A DNA stretch of 64,000 nucleotides from Cristatella mucedo (GCA_009760855.2 WPIO01000242.1:148144-212143), one strand, 5' to 3'. Numbered from the stretch's first letter, positions 52,078-62,065 are shown. Made by a program: numbers and translations. The notes: generated from the sequence alone by a model not told the origin.

Positions 52078-55000
52078 CATGGGGTGGGCGATCTGCAAAT
52101 CCTCAGCCGACCAGGCGAAAGAGCAAATTTGAATTCACCTGAGGGGGTTAGCCGAGCGTTTCGGTTGTGGGCGTGTCAGACCGAACATGTTCTGCCACCA
52201 ATAATAATAATAATAACCAATCTGCGTCTTTTTTCAGAGCATTGCTTGTTGTTTAGATAAGCGGTAACCGAAATTTAATTTGAATTGGCGACCTGTCTGT
52301 ATAAATAGGGATGCAGTTTTTGGTCGAAATCTCGGCTGCCTCTACTTCGGGCATTCAGCTGCAAAAGGGACAAAAAGCTGAAAGGTGCTTGCATCCTGCT
52401 GGAAAAGAATCTTCGGCCTTCGCTTTAGCTGCATCAGAGCTATATTAACTTTGAGAAACAGAGGCTACCTGCTTATTCCAATTCGTATCTGCCTGCGACT
52501 GGGGCAGCGTACTCGTATTAATCTACTGATGAAATCCATTTCAGCTGCGATTGATTTCAAGGTGTACGGCGCTGTTCAATCTGTGTGTATTCCGTTGAAC
52601 TTGAAAACCTCTTAAGTTGCTTATAGCAAGTGATGGGCTAGCCAGCTCGAAAAATGTGTTTACACAACAGGTTGACTCAGCATAGAGATAAGCTTCACTG
52701 GCAACAGATCATGCTGGCAATGCATCACACGAACTGTGAGTACACTTATCGATCGAAGACGTGGTGCTAAGCAGTGCCGTCTGAGGACTACGGTACGCCT
52801 GTGCTTTAACTCCTGAGTAGTTTCCGTTGCTGCCGACCGATCGTGGTGCGTTCGTCGTCTTTCGTAGACCTTAATCAAGCTCGCTGTCTTGGCTGACTAG
52901 ATAAAGGGAAACCAAACCATGACTTCCGACTGACATTTAAATACGGTCCCGTACCGCGTGCTCTTACTCCTATGCCCATTTAGAGCTATGCTAGCCGGAC
53001 TCGGTAGTACCACATGACGATGCACAGTTAACACGAAACAATTTTGTGCAATGAGCTGATATCTATTGGAGATCCTTAAATAAAGTTACGCTCTTTTTCT
53101 TATTCGCTATACAAATGAATTATGAATTATATGTATTCGTCACACTAAAGTTTTTTAGAGCATTTTTCAGAGCTTTAAGCACCACGTCGGGGTTGCAGAT
53201 GTTTGTATAGGTTCTAGCTTCGGGCACTAGGCTATATTACAGCGATTAAAGCTGGGGATCCACGTTTATTTTGAACAAACTTGGTCATGCTGGAGTGAAT
53301 AATCAATACTGCTAAACGGCCTACCTTTGCCATCCGTCTTCCATTTAATATGTCATTTGCCGATGTCGAGGTCCTCCTTAAGCCCAATAAGCCCAACATG
53401 AAGGTAACCGTCGTGTCTCCTGAGAGCGCTAAACCTCTCTCTAGACAACTCGCCTAGGCTGCAGTCTATGAAAAGGTTGTTAGGCTTAAGAGTCCTTCAT
53501 TCTTTGGCTCCAGCCTACTTATCAGATCTACTCCACCACCGGCCTAAGCATTGTGCCACCAGCTTTTCGGAATCTAATTGTCTGCCTATACCCCGTACAA
53601 ACCTCAAATCCTTTGGAGACCGTGCCTTTAGTTCGTATGATCCCAAAGCCTGGACCTCACTCCCGATTTGCGTCATGACATCTCCTGACTTGATCACATT
53701 TAAAGGAAACTAAAAACGCATCTATTTATCACAGCATTTAGTGACCAAATGCTGTGATAAATAGATGCGTTTATAGTTTCTTTAAAAAAATCACCGAACA
53801 AATCATAGAAACCCACTAAATTTTAGTGGGTCCCTGTGCTTTGTCCTTTAGGTGCTTATGAGTGTTGATACTGTGCGTGCTGCAACTAACCGTACTTGCA
53901 TGCTGACCGTGTGCAGGTCACCCCTAACCATGTTATTCTTGTTGTTTATTGAGCATGCTACCTCTAACCATTCGATCGTGCTTCCTTTGCAGCAATTTTA
54001 CAAATGTAAAGTACCTAGAAAGAAATTGAGTTTTCAGAGGGCGCTATATCAAATGTATTATTATTAAGAAATTTTCATGCTGTGGCAAATTTCTGCGACT
54101 CCAAACAAGTGAACTTTTTTTAGAAGCATATCTAAAGCACTCGACGAGTGCTGTTTAACGAATAAAAATTAAATGAAAATGTCGGTTGAAAGATTTGTTG
54201 ACTCAGATAGCTGTTCCGGAGGATCAGGGCAGGGACGCTCCTACGATATTGTGCTCCCGGGGACGAACTTTACAGACGGCGCCTACCCCCCCAGTATTAC
54301 GCAAACATTTTGGTGCTCTCGATCCTACGCCACGGGACGTGTGCCCCCCCCCCGCCCCCTTCGGTACGCCGCTGGACCAGGGTGAGGTAGTATAGATGGT
54401 CCTTGATAGAACTCCAACTCCAACAGCACTCTGGCCTGTTATTACGAGTCATTCTTACTATTAAGGAATAAAAAGTAAGTATATCTCACTCTTCTATCAG
54501 GTCGCTCTCCCGATCTTCTCTGCCACTGCCGTAAACCAAGCGGACAACATCCGTTTGGCTCGTTGTTTGCACCATACGAGGCAAAATTCCGGTAATGCAG
54601 AGGTTTGGTATAATGTATCCAAATCCTATGCCCGTTAAACTTGTTTGACCTCAAACTCTTCCTATACCATGGTGCCTTCGGCATAGAAGTGATATTCTTG
54701 AGGCGTACTGGAAAAGTTGGGAAGCCTAGGGCATGATATTATTACTCACCATTCAGTCGCGTTTCCCTTTGCAGCAAATGTAAAGCGCCTAGAAAGAGAT
54801 TGAGTTCTCTGAGGGCGCTTTATCAAGTGCATTATTATTATTATTATTATTATTATTACTGAGGACAACCCCACCGAGGAGCATGAAAAATTACTGATCT
54901 GCCCACTGAGACCGAGCCACTGCCTGACACCAAGACTTGACCGGACAGGCACGATTCAAATAATAATAATTATATTGTTATTACATTTCATAAAGCGCTC

Positions 55001-58000
55001 TCAGAACTCAGGCTCTTTTTAGGTGCTTTACAATTGCCGCTAAGGAAGCATGATCGAACCCTCCGGATGAACAGGTGCTGCCACCATGCATATCGGGCTC
55101 GTCAAGTCATTTCGGATAAAGCACTGCTGCATATTTATCTCAGGAGGCTATACAAAGGATGTGTATAAATATTTTTTTTGATCCAATCAGTTTGCTTTGA
55201 TCCCTCCCAGCCTTCGAGCACCTCAAACTCTCTCAACTCACTTGCTGCATGCATTGATGACATCCACACATGGATGGCAGCAAATTTTCTAAAACTAAAT
55301 GATGATAAAACTAACTTACTAGTTATGGGAAAACCCAGTGTGATTCAGAGATTGGAAAGGCTGACTCCCAAAATTGGCTCTGCCAGCATATCTCCTGTTG
55401 CATCAGCTCGAAATCTAGGTGTCATATTCCAAAGCGACCTCTCGTTAGACGACCACATCAGCTCCACGGTCAAATCAGCCTATTTTCAGCTTCATAACAT
55501 TGCTAAAATTAGGGCTTGTTTAGATAAGGATACCACGTCTAAGTTGGTCCATGCATTCGTGACATCTCGTCTCGACTTCTGCAACTCACTGCTTACTGGC
55601 CTACCAGCATGTGCGATCAGGCGATTGCAGCTGGTGCAAAACTCTGCAGCTAGGCTTGTCTGTCGTGAGCGTCACAGTTGCCACATTACTCCACTTCTCG
55701 CCGGCCTGCACTGGCTACCATTCAAGCAACGGATTTATTTCAAGGTTTTGTCGCTCACTTTTAGGTCCCTCCATTCTTTGGCTCCAGCCTATCTTTCAGA
55801 TATACTATCCCGTCAGGCCAAGCATCGTACCACCCGCTTTTCGGAATCCAACAGTCTAGAAATACCTCGTACAAACCTTAAATCCTTTGGAGACCGTGCA
55901 TTTAGTTCATATGGTCCCAAAGCCTGGAAATTCCTCCCGACCTCCGTCAGAACATCCCCTGACCTGACCGCATTTAAAAGGAACTTAAAAACACACCTAT
56001 TTAGGACAGCATTTAGCGGGTCCCTGTGATTCGTCCTTCATGTCCTTATGCGTGCTGACACTGTGCATGCTGCCACTAACCACATTTGCATGCTGACGCT
56101 GTGCATGTCACCCCTAACCATTCTATTAATAATTAATTGTATTAATTAATAGTTAATTATACCTAACTATTCTTTGTGTATGTTTTTCAAGCATGATTTT
56201 ACTTACCATTCAATTGCATTTCCCTTTGCAGCAAATGCAAAGCGCCTAGAAAGAGATTAAGTTCTCTGAGGGTGCTTTATCAAGTGTATTAATATTACAT
56301 ATTATTATTACGCGGCTGTTGATGCAGAACTTTCGCGGCAGTGTCCGAAGACAAGTCAGTTTGAAAGGCCGTTCGAAAGACGTAGCGAGATTGCAAACTG
56401 GAGTGTTCGGCCGAGTGCCTCCTGAGCTTGACTGAGCGCTGGCCAAAACGGCCGGCTGCCTCACGAGGAGCGCCGTTCGTCCGTCCGTCGTCTGGCCGAA
56501 GCGGCAAGCCAGCGCTCGGCTCGTACGGCTGGAGCTCCGAGTACCAGCCGCTCACCTGCAGTTGGCTCAGCGAGGGTCGTAGAGTCACTGACTAGTCATC
56601 TGGCCTGGGGTAGCAATTGGCAAGGTGGCGCTTGGGTAGGTGGGCCTCAGAACTGGGCGTCTAAAGCCGGTGGGTGTGGTTAGCTGGTTATTACTGAGCG
56701 AGTGGTCGGCGGCCATGGCATGGGAGACGGCAGGCCGGCGCTAGGTCAGTCTTCTGGACTTTTGGGGGCCGGAGGGAAGTCAAGGCACCTTGGCCCCCTG
56801 TCTTTGTGTGCCCACATATTTAAGCATGTCTCTAATGATGTTGGACCCATTGGATCACAAGTATAGACTAAATGAAATTGGTTCTTGGCTTTGATAGTAT
56901 GCTGGTTTGGCCCAATATTTGAGGTGCGCGCCTCAAACCGAGGCCAAGGAGCCGTAATGGCTCACTGGGTAAGGCGGTTGCTTTTCACGACCTCGGCCGC
57001 GAGGTCCTGGGTTCAAATCCTGCGGTTCAAATCCTGCGGTGTGCGATCCTTTATCTCCACCGCAAGCGGTGGTGATAGCCGTAAAGGCTATTCTGTCTCT
57101 ATACAAAAAGAGTCTGTTAAATCAGATAGTATTTATTTTATTTATAGTATGACCGAGGTTGTGGGCTCGAGTACCGTGGCATATGTGAAGCGCCTGAATA
57201 GAGATTAAGTTCTCCGATGGAACTACACAAATGAATTATATTTTATATTTTTATATACCTGTCACCGTGGAGTTATTCAACTGCGTGAGACTCAATGATG
57301 CACCAGCAGCTGTCTAAAGGAGGTTGACAGTTCAATGATGCTTCCAAGACCTCGCCTTACCTTAACCTTGCATGCATGCCTCGACGCCCATAGCGCAGAA
57401 TGGCATGCTATTAACTATGGTATATCCGATGAGCCAACGAGAATCTAAATAATCTATTCAACCGAGAGAGAACATACTCGAAATCAGATCGCAGTCAGTC
57501 CGACAACGAACGTCAAACTGAAGACATGCACTCATACTTACTTGTAGGCACGGGCACCGCCGACGTACTTTCTTCCATATGTAGTTCGGTATTCTGTGGA
57601 AATGGGGGTCATTCTTGTGCACTTTGACTGACATATGGTGAAGTTTCTTTGAGCAGCCTCCGCCCAGTGCCTCGAGAATTTCTTCGCTTAGGCAGTTGTA
57701 ATTTACGTACAAAGTGGTGAGACCGGTCAGATTTTTCATGGCGTTGGTGAATCGAGCTGTTCTGAATGGAGATACGCGAGAATGGAAGAAATCCTGAAGG
57801 CACAAGATGCTCAACGACTCGCCGCTGGCTTGCGAGACTGCCTCCACGATTTTAATCCCGCTGGTCAAATGGAGATGAGCTGCATTCATGTCGAACACGT
57901 CCAGCTGTCGCTGGCTTCTCGCGAAGCGTGCGATCGAGGACACCATCTTTTCCCTGGTAACCTCGTAGCGCCAGTACCGATCAAGTTCGAGCTGCGGCAA

Positions 58001-58693
58001 TCGCAGCTCCTTCAGCGTCGCCCGACCGCCTAAGCAGCCGAAAAGGGCAGCGACTGCTTTCTGGAAGCGCTTGCAATTGGTATAGGACGGGCGGCGACAA
58101 GTGACGATTAGATTTCGCATGTGGTCGGCGTGCCGCTCGGCGAATTGCATTGCTCTCTTCTCAGTTTCTCTGGGCTGCGTCAGGTCTATGTCCCTGGATC
58201 GCCACAAGCAAGCAGAATTTAGCAGCCCCGACCAGCTCGCGCACGTCAAGGCCATGTTCAAGCGGTCCGCATCGCTGTATAGATACTGCATTATGTTTAT
58301 CACCACCACCTCAGGCAAAGATGTCCAATCGACCAGGGGCTCGTTGCTCGCCCCTCGCTCAGCTTCCGCGCTCCCCGAGCTCCAGTAGCTGCTGCGAGCG
58401 CCAGCGCGAGTCGCGCCCTCAAACTCTGCATTGGCCTCATCGACGATGGCTTCGCTACTGGACGTCGCTGTTTCGTGGACGAACTGGTGGTCCGGAGGAA
58501 AAGCGTAGTCGGCGACACGGCTTTCGGCATAGTCTTCACCGGCAAAGTAGAAGGACTCGGCGGAATGCAGCTGGCAGCTCTCCGCTTGGTGTATCAGCTC
58601 AAGATCCCGACCAAGCTCAACCAATTCGTCCGCCGAGCTGTCAACACTGAGAGACGAGTGCGACTGTTGAAGTAACGACGGGGGATCGTCCAT
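49761..58693 (-). CDS. FBXO39-like: FBXO39-like F-box protein with LRR-like region (4 exons)
   Basis: Substrate receptor type of SCF ubiquitin ligases: the F-box binds Skp1 and the C-terminal repeats are expected to bind substrate. Exons 58693-57542, 50431-50263, 50180-50019 and 49921-49761 join with phases 0, 1 and 1 into 547 codons plus stop. The ATG has an in-frame TGA 12 bases upstream. Residues 1-120 are acidic and Ser-rich. The F-box is at about 123-165 (WTSLPEVVVINIMQYL, then a DRLNMALTCASW helix). Leu-rich repeats follow (LKELRLPQLELDRYW, LTTLYVNYNCLSEEILEALG, PLRALHIWSGYIDDEDW, LTYLDVNAVI). The order and the LNYNC-like and S-x-Y-x-x-D-x-DW segments are those of the FBXO33/FBXO39 group. 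Intron 1 is 7.1 kb, the others 82-97 bp. No stops or frameshifts. Confidence 0.85.
50019..50180 (-). CDS. FBXO39-like: FBXO39-like exon 3
   Basis: Acceptor TTTGGTACAG|AT, donor AGATCG|GTATGT, phase 1 to 1. Contains GILRVVNNCKELTYLDVNAV. Confidence 0.88.
50263..50431 (-). CDS. FBXO39-like: FBXO39-like exon 2
   Basis: Acceptor CTCGCACAG|GTA, phase 0, donor ACAATAG|GTGAGC, phase 1. VDMEFDQVPKYEDI continues exon 1 as family members do. The frame is also open upstream, but those bases would not join in phase with exon 1. Confidence 0.85.
50583..51890. other. FBXO39-like intron 1, left part: no repeat recognised
   Basis: No LINE or SINE was recognised. Short frames on both strands lack support. 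Confidence 0.45.
51893..52077. repeat. (AC)n - AT core - (GT)n palindromic microsatellite
   Basis: About 80 bases of AC, a mixed CACGCATATATATACACAC segment, CACATATATATGTGTG, then about 50 bases of GT. The AC and GT arms are complementary, so the tract can fold on itself. Confidence 0.95.
53468..54065 (+). mobile_element. LINE-A 3' part with internal fold-back
   Basis: Coding tail (SLAPAYLSDLLHHRPKH, NLKSFGDRAFSSYDPKAW), then a perfect 26-bp inverted repeat at 53714-53772, then the 3' UTR and a degraded hairpin (TAAAGTACCTAGAAAGAAATTGAG ... GGGCGCTATA). Confidence 0.8.
53714..53772. repeat. Perfect 26-bp inverted repeat, 7-base loop
   Basis: Left arm 53714-53739 begins AAACGCATCTATTTATCACA; right arm 53747-53772 is its exact reverse complement; the loop is AGTGACC. 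Imperfect pairing extends outward (TTTAAAGG-AAACTA / TAGTTTC-TTTAAA). Confidence 0.95.
54760..54862 (+). mobile_element. LINE-A 3' stub (hairpin plus (ATT)n)
   Basis: CCTTTGCAGCAAATGTAAAGCGCCTAGAAAG through GGGCGCTTTATCAAGTGCATT and (ATT)n. About 100 bp, sharp start. Confidence 0.85.
54958..55062 (-). mobile_element. LINE-A 3' stub, minus strand
   Basis: TAATAATAATTATATTG then CATAAAGCGCTCTCAGAACTCAGG and AGGTGCTTTACAATTGCCGCTAAGGAAGCATG. Confidence 0.7.
55185..56312 (+). mobile_element. LINE-A copy, youngest in the window, open frame of 283 codons
   Basis: Begins abruptly at CAGTTTGCTTTGATCCCTCCCAGC, after the RT core, so it is 5'-truncated. The frame 55178-56029 is open through DDKTNLLVMGKPSVIQ, ARNLGVIFQSDLSLDDH, KLVHAFVTSRLDFCNSLLT and LKTHLFRTAFSGSL to its TGA. 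A full 3' UTR, a hairpin (56230-56280) and TATTATTATTA follow. By eye the first 150 bases differ from the 33.4 kb copy at about six positions. It sits in FBXO39-like intron 1 in antisense orientation. Confidence 0.9.
56315..56895. other. GC-rich unique stretch in FBXO39-like intron 1
   Basis: No repeat family recognised. Minus-strand frames of 72-97 codons overlap here without splice support. Confidence 0.4.
56900..57245 (+). mobile_element. SINE-B copy split by a SINE-A
   Basis: SINE-B head TGGTTTGGCCCAATATTTGAGG at 56902. SINE-B resumes at 57159 with TTGTGGGCTCGAG and ends GAAGCGCCTGAATAGAG ... ACACAAATGAATTATATT. SINE-A fills 56944-57151. Confidence 0.85.
56944..57151 (+). mobile_element. 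SINE-A nested in SINE-B
   Basis: AATGGCTCACTGGGTAAGGCGG head, GGTTCAAATCC B-box, GTGATAGCCGTAAAGGC body, CTGTTAAATCAGATAGTA tail. Flanked by ACCGAGG at 56937-56943 and 57152-57158. Confidence 0.9.
57542..58693 (-). CDS. FBXO39-like: FBXO39-like exon 1
   Basis: 384 codons, donor CTACAA|GTAAGT at 57542/57541, phase 0. Carries the N-terminal tail, the F-box and the first LRRs. Ends RRRCPCLQ. Confidence 0.88.
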
Positions 58694-58854
58694 TTTTGTA
58701 AGTCACCCGGAAATTTTTGCTCCAAGTGACAATGCTATTATGACGTAAGACTCCAGGCGCACGTGGATTGATATGCTGGAGGTCCAAGTGCTGTGCGACC
58801 ATACGTGTCTCGAGAGATGGTTTTATATGACGGACGGATATTTCCCACCCGGAC

Positions 58855-58965
58855 ATCCCCCCCCCCCCGACATCCCCCCCCGACATTCCCCCTCGACATC
58901 CCCCAGACATTTCCCCCAGGGGTAGGACATTTCCCCCCTGGGGTGGGGCATCTCCTCCTCTCCCG
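58855..58965. repeat. C-rich array of GACATYYCCCC units
   Basis: At least six units of GACATTTCCCCC/GACATCCCCC on the plus strand, lying in the 5' flank of the FBXO39-like gene. The G-runs fall on its sense strand. Confidence 0.9.
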
Positions 58966-59521
58966 TATAGAAATGCCAGGATATAAACTGTGTTGTTTAC
59001 ATATCCTGTAAAAATAATATATAGTATATAATAAATAACACAGTATTACATTATAGTCATTTGAAATGTCATATAAACTGTCTTGCAACGTATGGTGCTT
59101 ATCATTATATAGCCATCAAGTCAAATCAAATAAAAATTATTGTTAAATAGATGTCTATATAATTCAGTATTGTGACAGTTTAGAATCTAATAATATGTCT
59201 GAGTCCTTCGAGCACCTCCACTGCAGTTTTCTTGTTTTCACGGCGGGCAACACAGAGTGACAGTAGTCGCGACTGCAGCTGTTGTGTCGAGCGCTTCACT
59301 CTCTTGACCGACGGCTGTCCCCCCCCCCCCCGGCCTCCAGTGCTATTGCCGTTGTCGCAAGTGCTTCATCCTGCTGAAGAGCTTCAACAAGCATCCACAA
59401 CGACGGGCGATGATTTCCGACGAGACTTGCGAAGCCGCAGTTCCACGACTCGCACAGGTTATATATATATTCTTAGTAATTTAGTAATCCAAGTATTCTT
59501 AGTAATACATTCATCAACATA

Positions 59522-59640
59522 GGGGGATGTACTAACCCAGGGGGGATGTGGGGGGATTTCCCAGGGTCCACCAGGGGCAGAAATGTCCGGGGTGAGAGAT
59601 GTCGGAAGGGGAGAAATGTCCGGGGGAGTGTATTACATTC
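59522..59640. repeat. G-rich array, inverted partner of 58855-58965
   Basis: AGGGGGATGT, GGGGGGATTTCCC, AGAAATGTCCGGGG, GGAGAAATGTCCGGGGG. These are the reverse complement of the GACATTTCCCC motif. Confidence 0.85.
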
Positions 59641-60753
59641 TTTTTTATATGGCTGAGATGTGAGTCGTGCCCGCGACCCATTCATAAAGCTACAGATACA
59701 AAAGTCCAGGTAATTGTATCGACAGTCTCATTAAAGTAATGGCAGAAGCGCCCTGGCGGCTTTCAGTCTGCTTGCAACGGCCAATAAAGAGTTGCCTACT
59801 GCAGGACTGACATCCCCGCGGCCTGGATCGTTTAGTGCGGGCACCTACCCCCAGGGCTCGCAGATTTCAACAGACAGTGCTACTTAGGCTAGCTGTAGAC
59901 TGGCGTTCCTCTTCAACTCCTCTTAAGACATTGCGTGATGTTCCGTGCAACTTTTGCACGGGAGTTTCCGAGTCAGGCCTTGCCCCGCGTTGCTTGCTAC
60001 CGCGTAGCTGTTCAGCCTAAGCTGGTGGGCTGGTTATACAGCGGCCCGTAAATTGCTTGCCAGGGCGGCGCTCGTAGAATTTGTGACTGCACTTCTGGCA
60101 GGCTGGCCTTCCGGCTACGCAGCAGTGGTCATAGCAATGCTTGCAGTAGTCAAGCTCGAAAAAGACGTCGACGTTTGTTGAGCCGAGTAAGCCCGTACAC
60201 TAATTGGCGAACTTAGCTAATTAGCTTACTGAACGCAGTGTAGCTGTAGTCGCAGTCGCCTGCAGCTGTGGTGGCTCCTGCTGACCGTTTGCGACTGTTT
60301 TGAAATGGAATGGAAAACATGGCTTTTCGAGCTGCGTGTCGTCATCTGTCGTCGGTCTGTCCCAGACGCCTGGCCCGTTCGTCGTCGAGCTCACGGACCC
60401 ACCCTATGCAGCTGCTTACCTACAAGCCACGGCTGATTGACACAGCGTGACAGCATGCTGACAGATGGAGCCCAGCGTGCGACGCTCTGCTCGACGAGTC
60501 AGGCACAGCAACGTACAATCACTTAGAGTAAATGTAATTAAGCTACGGGTAGTCGAGATATTGCTGAATTCAAAAACGATTCAATTGTTTAAAGCCGAAT
60601 CGTGATGATAAAGCTGAACTGTGGACGTTATAAGCACTCAAGTGGCATGCTGTTTAGTGGAAGGAGTTGAGAGCCAAAATAAAAATGGTAGGTTTATATC
60701 GCTAATCTCATGTGTAGTAGTTATAATGAACAACCTGGTGCAATACCTATATT
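59640..60753. other. No gene recognised; SINE-A-like piece at 59745-59830
   Basis: GGCCAATAAAGAGTTGCCTACTGCAGGACTGACATCC resembles the minus-strand SINE-A head. The remainder holds no feature I can support. Confidence 0.4.
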
Positions 60754-60990
60754 CTAGAGGTTCATTAATGAAATCATAGCCACTTTATTTTCCAAAAATT
60801 CCATACCAAAAACAGCGGCAGCCTTGGAAACTGGGTGCATTTTATTTTTGCGTACTTCCGCTTGGGAACCGTTTAGAATGGCTGGTATAAAACTTCTAGA
60901 AGAGGTTCTCCCCTCACGTTCCCTGACCCTTCTTAGTTGCATGTGCAGGTTTTCTCCATCCGTACTATTCGGCACCTCATTTAGCTCCAT
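60754..60990 (-). CDS. Coding-like fragment, unknown
   Basis: 78-codon minus-strand frame ending in TAG. The part with coding character reads SSRSFIPAILNGSQAEVRKN, then HPVSKAAAVFGMEFLENK and a hydrophobic end. It has balanced composition, no simple sequence, and would suit the last exon of a gene or of a transposon-derived ORF. No acceptor was settled and I do not recognise the family. Confidence 0.3.
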   Translation of the reverse strand: MELNEVPNSTDGENLHMQLRRVREREGRTSSRSFIPAILNGSQAEVRKNKMHPVSKAAAVFGMEFLENKVAMISLMNL

Positions 60991-61379
60991 CAGTCAATTG
61001 TTCAATTGAATAATCTCATTGAAACCTTACAGCAGGCCAAACTGCAATTTACGGACACTGGTATCCGGCATATTGGAAGTTAAAGATGAATCTAATTTGC
61101 TAGCTGTAGCCAAGGCTCATTCAGATCCATAATCGCTAAGACTGCGAAGACCGGTTGCTTGGGGTGCACCTTGACCCGCCTTAGACAGAGGGTCTAGGCT
61201 TCCTTCATAAATGCATACCTTCACGAACGGCTGTACCAAGCTTCAAGTATCCTCAGTCAATAAATTATATGTTCTTCCTCTATAGTCAATAAATTATCTG
61301 TTCAATTCTACTCTAGCCTGCCTTATAAGCCAAGGACAGCACGGGCAAAGTCACGACACCAAACGATTCGGCCCCTATC

Positions 61380-61406
61380 ATCATCATCATCATCATCATC
61401 ATCATG
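61380..61406. repeat. (TCA)n microsatellite
   Basis: Nine trinucleotides immediately before the ATG at 61404. Confidence 0.9.
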
Positions 61407-61771
61407 CCGTTGGTCAACAACAATTTCGAGGTGCACGATATCCACGTCCGGTGCGACGGCTCCTCGGGCCGCTCATGAAGAACAAGTTGAAGCAAGGGCT
61501 CAGCACCAACGGCGCCCATATCGAGCGAGCCAAGAAGTTGCTCAAAGACACGACGGAACAAGATCGGAGACGGAGCAAGAGCGAAGACGGGAGAGAGAAG
61601 GAGGTGCCTTCGGAGCCTCCGGCCGAGAAGCAGCGCTTGCGCGCCGTCGTCGTCCATACACGACCTAGAGTACAAGGTCTCTGCCGCCGAGATGAAAGAG
61701 GACGTAGCCACCAGCAAGCAGCAGCTGCCGCACAACAAGAAGTACAACGCCGAATTCCAGATCCTGATGTG
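61404..61771 (+). pseudogene. Coding-like, frame-shifted, Lys/Glu-rich sequence, unknown
   Basis: Starts MPLVNNNFEVHDIHVRCDG. The reading moves to another frame near 61470 (LMKNKLKQGLSTNGAHIERA, KKLLKDTTEQ, EPPAEKQ). It moves again near 61640 (IHDLEYKVSAAEMKEDVATS, KQQLPHNKKYNAEFQILM, stop). Each segment has charged, helix-forming composition, so either the gene has two frameshifts or it is spliced in a way I could not define. Downstream minus-strand frames are shadows. Family not recognised. Confidence 0.35.
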
Positions 61772-62065
61772 ATGGAAGCTTCGCTGCGAAAGCTGCCCTG
61801 TCCTCCTGTGGCGCTTATTGCCGGGTCGACGCACTGCCACTCTGCCGGGTCGGCGCTCTGCGTGAGGGCCGCCAGCGCCGAAGTCAAACAATAACTTTGC
61901 AATAACGCCGGCAACACGGTGACGAAGAAGTGAAGCGGCCTAAAGCCCAGCTTCGTCAAAGATCGAATGTTTTGCGCTCAAATCGCGATACTTGCAAACA
62001 AACGTATTTCCGCTTGTTTTCCAGTGGCGTGGTTATGGGTGGTCTGACGACCGAACTTGTGGGCG

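Noticed and set aside
57609-58650. Several plus-strand frames of 60-166 codons
   Set aside because: Antisense shadows of the FBXO39-like exon 1.
61404-61475. MPLVNNN... start considered as a second NTAN1 N-terminus
   Set aside because: Only the first three residues match. The downstream sequence is unrelated and frame-shifted.
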